This document shows positions 50,214 through 53,570 of a stretch of 53,570 bases of DNA, one piece after another. A model generated the notes under the pieces. The model searched no databases, was not told where the DNA came from, and worked only from the letters and a program-made list of their open reading frames with translations. This stretch comes from Bacillota bacterium (lineage in GTDB: Bacteria > Bacillota > Clostridia > Lachnospirales > Lachnospiraceae): the NCBI GenBank assembly GCA_023457255.1, contig JAEWMB010000046.1, positions 1 to 53,570 of the forward strand, given 5' to 3'. The position numbers and the translations under genes were made by a program. The stretch's first letter is position 1, and each line of letters starts with the position of its first letter.

Positions 50214-51266
50214 CTATCGTCTTCGATTCATATTGTCCTGTATTCTTGCTCTATTATCACGAATGCGACGCTCTGCTTCTCTTGTATCCTCTACGTCATC
50301 ATCCTCAAACGAATCGTCATTCTCCTCTTTGGAACCATGCTGTGCATTTATTCTTTTAACCTTTACATTTGTCATACTTACTTTAATTTTAGGAACTGCC
50401 TTTACATAATAATAATAATCATCATCCTCAAACTGAACATTTTCTACCGCAGTATAGTCAAGCACTCTGCGGAAAAATTGTACGGCAACTACAATCACAG
50501 CAGATATTAAGGTTCCTAAAATCATTGTGCCTATCTGTTTCGCCATACCAAGCCGAAGGTCTACGATTAAGAATCCAACAATCGTGGCTATAGTTCCGGC
50601 ACCGATTGCAATTTCGAATGCATACTCAATTTTTAAACGACGTATTACATAAACCATTGCTATTACTACAGCAAATACTATAATTGACATAATCATTTGC
50701 TTATTAGCAATGATTTTATCGATTATATTAATAAATACAGGGAAAACATCATCCATGCTGGTAATTTCCGTAGCGGTAGCAACCTCTTCCTGAATGACAT
50801 GGATAATATAATAGATTGCCACACCGCAGGAAGCAGGCAGTATCGTGATCGGACCGGCAATCAGCCCAAGTAACAGCGGTACCGCATACGGTATATGAAG
50901 TGCATACAGAATCGGAATCCCCAGCACTACATACCCAAACTTTGGAGTATATCTTACAAAAAAGCAGTAAAGAATGATATAAATAAACACCAATAGTATT
51001 GCAAGTAACGGTGCCACCGAATAAACATGCGCTAAGGATAATACCATCGCCAGCAATACTAAGACAGCAGACGGCGTAAAGGCACTTACTGCTGATAATA
51101 TCACGGCAAGGGTTACCTTATTCAGCTTATCGTGATATCCAATCGCCTTATTAATTACCAGAAATACGATGAAACCCACGATAAATTTTATCACCGGATT
51201 CAAATAGTTCTGATATTTTTGATAGATTTCGCGAAGTTTCTCACGAAATTCAAGAATTTGCATCAT
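50214..51266 (-). CDS. multi-pass membrane protein of the cdaA operon
   Basis: 350 residues with roughly nine to ten hydrophobic helices (20-265) and a hydrophilic C-terminal tail, very acidic then basic (EENDDSFEDDDVEDTREAERRIRDN...). I do not recognise the family. The tail is probably cytoplasmic and could contact a partner. It overlaps the upstream gene by 4 nt (ATGA) and ends 28 nt before cdaA, so a role in c-di-AMP signalling or the same membrane process is a fair inference. Confidence 0.7.
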   Translation of the reverse strand: MMQILEFREKLREIYQKYQNYLNPVIKFIVGFIVFLVINKAIGYHDKLNKVTLAVILSAVSAFTPSAVLVLLAMVLSLAHVYSVAPLLAILLVFIYIILYCFFVRYTPKFGYVVLGIPILYALHIPYAVPLLLGLIAGPITILPASCGVAIYYIIHVIQEEVATATEITSMDDVFPVFINIIDKIIANKQMIMSIIVFAVVIAMVYVIRRLKIEYAFEIAIGAGTIATIVGFLIVDLRLGMAKQIGTMILGTLISAVIVVAVQFFRRVLDYTAVENVQFEDDDYYYYVKAVPKIKVSMTNVKVKRINAQHGSKEENDDSFEDDDVEDTREAERRIRDNRARIQDNMNRRR

Positions 51267-51697
51267 ATTGAAGTATCCTCCCTTTGTGACTCATTCGCCA
51301 GGCTGCCGTCTTCTTCTTTGTAGATGATACGAAGCCTTTTTAATAAATTGAAATACTTGGATAATTTCTTTCTGGAACGATCATACTTTATTGAGTGCCC
51401 AATCATGGTTCCTATGATTGACATAGTTTGCAGTACTATAAAGTACCCAAACATTGTCATTCCAATGGAGCGATAATCCAATGATACTGCATTCTCAATC
51501 AAATACTCAGATTTATAAATAAAAATCATAAGTAACAACATTAAATAGCCAAAGGTGGTTGCCGTGATTGATTTTAGCACCTGAAGTCTGACATAATCTG
51601 TTTTATAATACTTACTAAGTCGGATGTCTTCTTTGCCTTCCTCATTTTCATAGGCAGCAAGTTTCGTCATCAACCTAATTTTCCTGTTATTTAGCAT
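51263..51697 (-). CDS. two-helix membrane protein heading the cdaA operon
   Basis: About 144 residues from ATG 51697, which follows GTAAGGAGG. The frame extends upstream, but through hairpin sequence with no ribosome-binding site. A basic soluble front (1-45) is followed by two membrane helices (~47-63 and ~77-100) and a basic, charged tail. Not recognised. Overlaps the next gene by 4 nt; first gene of a four-gene unit ending with cdaR. Its leader is highly structured. Confidence 0.65.
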   Translation of the reverse strand: MLNNRKIRLMTKLAAYENEEGKEDIRLSKYYKTDYVRLQVLKSITATTFGYLMLLLMIFIYKSEYLIENAVSLDYRSIGMTMFGYFIVLQTMSIIGTMIGHSIKYDRSRKKLSKYFNLLKRLRIIYKEEDGSLANESQREDTSI

Positions 51698-51723
51698 TTC
51701 ACGCCTCCTTACATTCTTACCCT

Positions 51724-51792
51724 CTGCGCATACATACGCAGTGAAGCTTGCGCTAAAAAGTATCACAAACTTCTTGGTTAATAAAATTAACC
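51724..51792. repeat. dispersed two-hairpin element, copy C
   Basis: Plus-strand order: CTGCG/CGCAG hairpin (51724-51741), arms AAGCTTGCG (51744-51752) and CACAAACTT (51764-51772), which pair through G-U in the minus sense, then the perfect hairpin GGTTAAT/ATTAACC (51776-51792). It sits 27 nt 5' of the first gene of the cdaA operon. Confidence 0.5.
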
Positions 51793-51793
51793 C

Positions 51794-51902
51794 TTGCGAA
51801 GATATGTATCAAAGTAACTGCCCAATTCAAATGAAATGGAATAGTTACTTTTATTTTTCACCTAATTTAACTGATATATTCCATCTTCGCAAAAAAGCAA
51901 TT
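51794..51902 (-). other. nested inverted repeats in the leader of the cdaA operon
   Basis: Outer perfect 10-bp arms TTGCGAAGAT (51794-51803) and ATCTTCGCAA (51893-51902) enclose perfect 9-bp arms AAAGTAACT (51811-51819) and AGTTACTTT (51843-51851). With copy C they fill nearly all of the predicted leader. Confidence 0.5.
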
Positions 51903-51932
51903 ACCGCATAATACAGGCAGTATAACGTAAGT

Positions 51933-51941
51933 ATTATATCA
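51933..51941 (-). promoter_or_regulatory. promoter of the cdaA operon (extended -10)
   Basis: TGATATAAT on the minus strand (TG-n-TATAAT), with TCGATA 17 nt upstream as a weak -35. Start near 51926, giving a leader of about 230 nt. Confidence 0.5.
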
Positions 51942-52003
51942 CAATGATTTTCGAATATCGATAGTTTTTAAAAAAATTAAATATTCTGTAATACATTTCC
52001 ATC

Positions 52004-52216
52004 TTATTTAAATAACTTACTCATCCTCTGATTTACCTTTTTACGACGCTCATCCGCTTCTTTGTCATCGATTCGAATGATACCGTCAACCTCAATGAGG
52101 GCATCTCCCTCCTTGACCTCCATAGGAAGCTTATATTTTGGAATATTTACCATATTCTTTGTTTCATCCTCACAAACTGCATAAGTTCCTTCAAATCTGT
52201 CAATTATATATTTCAT
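52004..52216 (-). CDS. DUF3006 domain protein
   Basis: 70 residues: start KYIIDRFEGTYAVCEDE, centre PKYKLPMEVKEGDALIEVDGI and a basic tail, matching the small beta-barrel DUF3006 family. Members are often encoded next to ComEC-like metallo-beta-lactamases, as here (118 nt downstream of one). Function unknown. Confidence 0.85.
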   Translation of the reverse strand: MKYIIDRFEGTYAVCEDETKNMVNIPKYKLPMEVKEGDALIEVDGIIRIDDKEADERRKKVNQRMSKLFK

Positions 52217-52333
52217 AAACTAGCTCCCTGCTTTCAAGTATTATTATATCGGAGATGCCTTACGAGTTAATCTTCTCCATATGATGTTCGCTCATCGGTG
52301 ACACTTACCTAATTAATTTTACCCTCTCCGATG

Positions 52334-53236
52334 TTATTTTATCGGCGTTACATTGCATGTTAATTTTTCCCCATCCGATGTCATTACAATAGTACCTTGT
52401 TCATCGGTACGAAAATATGGAATCTTATAATCCTTTAGCATCTTAATTGTGCTTTTACTTGGATGACCGTAGGAATTGTTCTTCCCTACTGTTATAACAG
52501 CATACTTCGGATTCACTGCTTTTACAAATTCTTTCGTTGAGGAAGTATTACTTCCATGGTGAGACAGCTTTAACACATCTGCGCTTAAATCAAGCTTAGC
52601 AGCCAGCATATCCTCCTCCGCTTCCTTCTCCGCATCACCGCACATTACAAAGGAGTGTTTCCCATTACTAACTTTAATGCCTATCGACCAGTTATTAAGA
52701 TTATTATCATAATCACTTACCGGTGCTAAAAACATTACAGTAACAGCACCAAAACTAAAACTCTCCCCAGGTTTTGGTGCATGGAGAGTATTTCCGGTTT
52801 CCATCACTGCATTTAGTACATCTTCATAGGTTTTCGAAGTATGTTCTTTTTTCGGTGCATAAATTTTCTTTACCTTGTAATTAAGTATAACAGAATCAAT
52901 ACTTCCAATATGATCTTCATGCGGATGTGTCATAATGATAGCCTCAAACTCTGTTACGCCAAGGCTATTCAGATAATCCAGTATAACATCTTTATCGGCA
53001 TTATTGCCTCCATCCACCATCATGTATTTTTTATTATGTTCGACCAGAATACAATCCGCTTGACCTACATCAAGGAAGTGTACCTTCATTACCGGATCGT
53101 CCGTAACTCCTGCAGAGGTTTCCTCGTTTCCTTCTGCCTGCTTTTTCTGGTTCACCGTATATACATACTGCCCGATTACTAATATTATAATAAGTAATAG
53201 CATGGAAAGTATGCTTATCTTCTTGCTTCTTCTCAT
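52334..53236 (-). CDS. ComEC-like metallo-beta-lactamase fold hydrolase, membrane-anchored
   Basis: 300 residues. One N-terminal membrane helix or signal anchor (~8-27), then an MBL domain outside the membrane: FLDVGQADCILVEH, metal ligands in THPHEDHIG, further ligands in VMCGDAEKEAEE and LSHHGSNTSS. Related to the hydrolase part of ComEC (nuclease or phosphodiesterase in DNA uptake), but here free of the channel domain. Substrate unknown. ATG follows GAGGTTTTAG. Probably transcribed with DUF3006. Confidence 0.88.
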   Translation of the reverse strand: MRRSKKISILSMLLLIIILVIGQYVYTVNQKKQAEGNEETSAGVTDDPVMKVHFLDVGQADCILVEHNKKYMMVDGGNNADKDVILDYLNSLGVTEFEAIIMTHPHEDHIGSIDSVILNYKVKKIYAPKKEHTSKTYEDVLNAVMETGNTLHAPKPGESFSFGAVTVMFLAPVSDYDNNLNNWSIGIKVSNGKHSFVMCGDAEKEAEEDMLAAKLDLSADVLKLSHHGSNTSSTKEFVKAVNPKYAVITVGKNNSYGHPSKSTIKMLKDYKIPYFRTDEQGTIVMTSDGEKLTCNVTPIK

Positions 53237-53350
53237 CTAAAACCTCATTCCAGTACTTAACTCTGCACAAAGTGAAGCTTTTAAAGTCTTTGCATTCTTA
53301 AATCTTCATTTTGTTCTTCCTCTTATGTTACTACAAACTAAGTAAGTCAT

Positions 53351-53408
53351 CAAGTTGTCAAACTTGAAATAGGGGAAAATCTCTTTCTCCTATTCGACTG
53401 CGTACGAC
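53351..53408. repeat. dispersed two-hairpin element, copy E (divergent)
   Basis: CAAGTT/AACTTG hairpin (53351-53366), one base, then AATAGG/CCTATT stem with an inner GAAA/TTTC extension (53368-53394), then a CTGCGTAC word as in copy A. Lies ~115 nt 5' of the MBL gene. Weaker match than A and B. Confidence 0.35.
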
Positions 53409-53444
53409 TTTTTAAAAAATTCCCCTTTTACACTAGAAAAAGGC

Positions 53445-53503
53445 TGCTACACAGTGAAGCAGCATACTATCTCCTATGCCCCTTCGCATTATACTGTGTA
53501 GCA
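53445..53503 (-). terminator. terminator of a gene beyond the right edge
   Basis: Perfect 11-bp arms TGCTACACAGT (53445-53455) and ACTGTGTAGCA (53493-53503) with a 37-nt loop, followed on the minus strand by GCCTTTTTC. No gene lies between it and the window end, so it belongs to one further right. Confidence 0.65.
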
Positions 53504-53570
53504 ACCTCTTAATCGTGGTTCTTTTCGGATCATATCCAATTTGTTATTAGCTTAAGCTCTTCATCGTCGG

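Larger units (their letters stand above)
53237..53570. other. intergenic region at the right edge
   Basis: Holds the leader of the MBL gene, element copy E and the terminator above; no gene was found. Confidence 0.6.

Noticed and set aside
51698..51766. N-terminal extension of the first gene in the cdaA operon
   Set aside because: It is encoded by hairpin sequence of the dispersed element; the ATG at 51697 has a full ribosome-binding site.
51794..51902. ydaO-type c-di-AMP riboswitch in the cdaA operon leader
   Set aside because: The conserved core of that riboswitch is not recognisable; only unrelated stems are seen.

Overview
The window is A+T-rich, low-GC Gram-positive (Firmicutes) DNA. 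It most resembles a member of the Lachnospiraceae (Lachnoclostridium / Clostridium phytofermentans-like). This is judged from gene content and protein style, not from a search. Pointers are the dgt-dnaG-rpoD run, cdaA-cdaR, a TGS-fused uridine kinase-like nucleoside kinase, FeoA-FeoB with a small Cys-rich FeoB companion, a DUF2085 protein, a second clpX-like gene, and AP2-type DNA-binding proteins. Almost every gene lies on the minus strand; only the AP2 protein (4166-4981) and an HtrA protease (39508-41043) lie on the plus strand.

Layout from left to right. 0.7-5 kb: threonine synthase, a membrane-anchored SleB-like cell-wall hydrolase, and a divergent AP2/degenerate-HNH/AP2 protein. 5-12 kb: a five-gene unit transcribed right to left, consisting of response regulator, histidine kinase, a 921-residue membrane-anchored surface protein, an ABC ATPase and an ABC-2 permease. 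12-19.5 kb: RNase P RNA (rnpB) with promoter and terminator, a nucleoside kinase, and the information-processing run dgt-dnaG-rpoD-trmK. 20-25.6 kb: a membrane-bound Xre regulator, a Fur-boxed feoA-feoB operon, small membrane and zinc proteins, and an orphan receiver preceded by four copies of a palindromic site. 25.9-34 kb: two aminotransferases, a cytidylate-kinase-like protein and a complete branched-chain amino-acid ABC transporter (livJ, terminator, livHMGF). 34-37.5 kb: zinc-ribbon proteins, a C39-like peptidase and a divergent ClpX. 37.7-45.6 kb: surface polymer genes (polyprenyl-phosphate sugar transferase, CDP-glycerol polymerase, glycosyltransferase, TagGH-like exporter) with HtrA among them. 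45.7-53.2 kb: leuA with a T-box-like leader, HPr, cdaR/cdaA (c-di-AMP synthesis) behind two membrane proteins of unknown function, DUF3006 and a ComEC-like metallo-beta-lactamase.

Consensus or near-consensus sigma-A promoters are readable before many transcription units, and they settle several start codons. Terminators here are often long perfect stems with unusually large loops.

The most interesting unexplained signals are these. (i) A dispersed intergenic element made of two adjacent hairpins, one with AAGTTTGTG/CACAAACTT-type arms, is seen about five times, each time just 5' of a gene. One copy sits in a roughly 230-nt structured leader of the c-di-AMP synthase operon. (ii) The AP2 protein carries a homing-endonuclease-like core that has lost its catalytic residues. 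(iii) A two-component system is linked to an uncharacterised ABC exporter with a giant extracytoplasmic partner. (iv) Four TTGTATACAA-like sites precede an orphan receiver. (v) leuA has a T-box-like leader. No CRISPR array, intact insertion sequence, rRNA or tRNA was seen.
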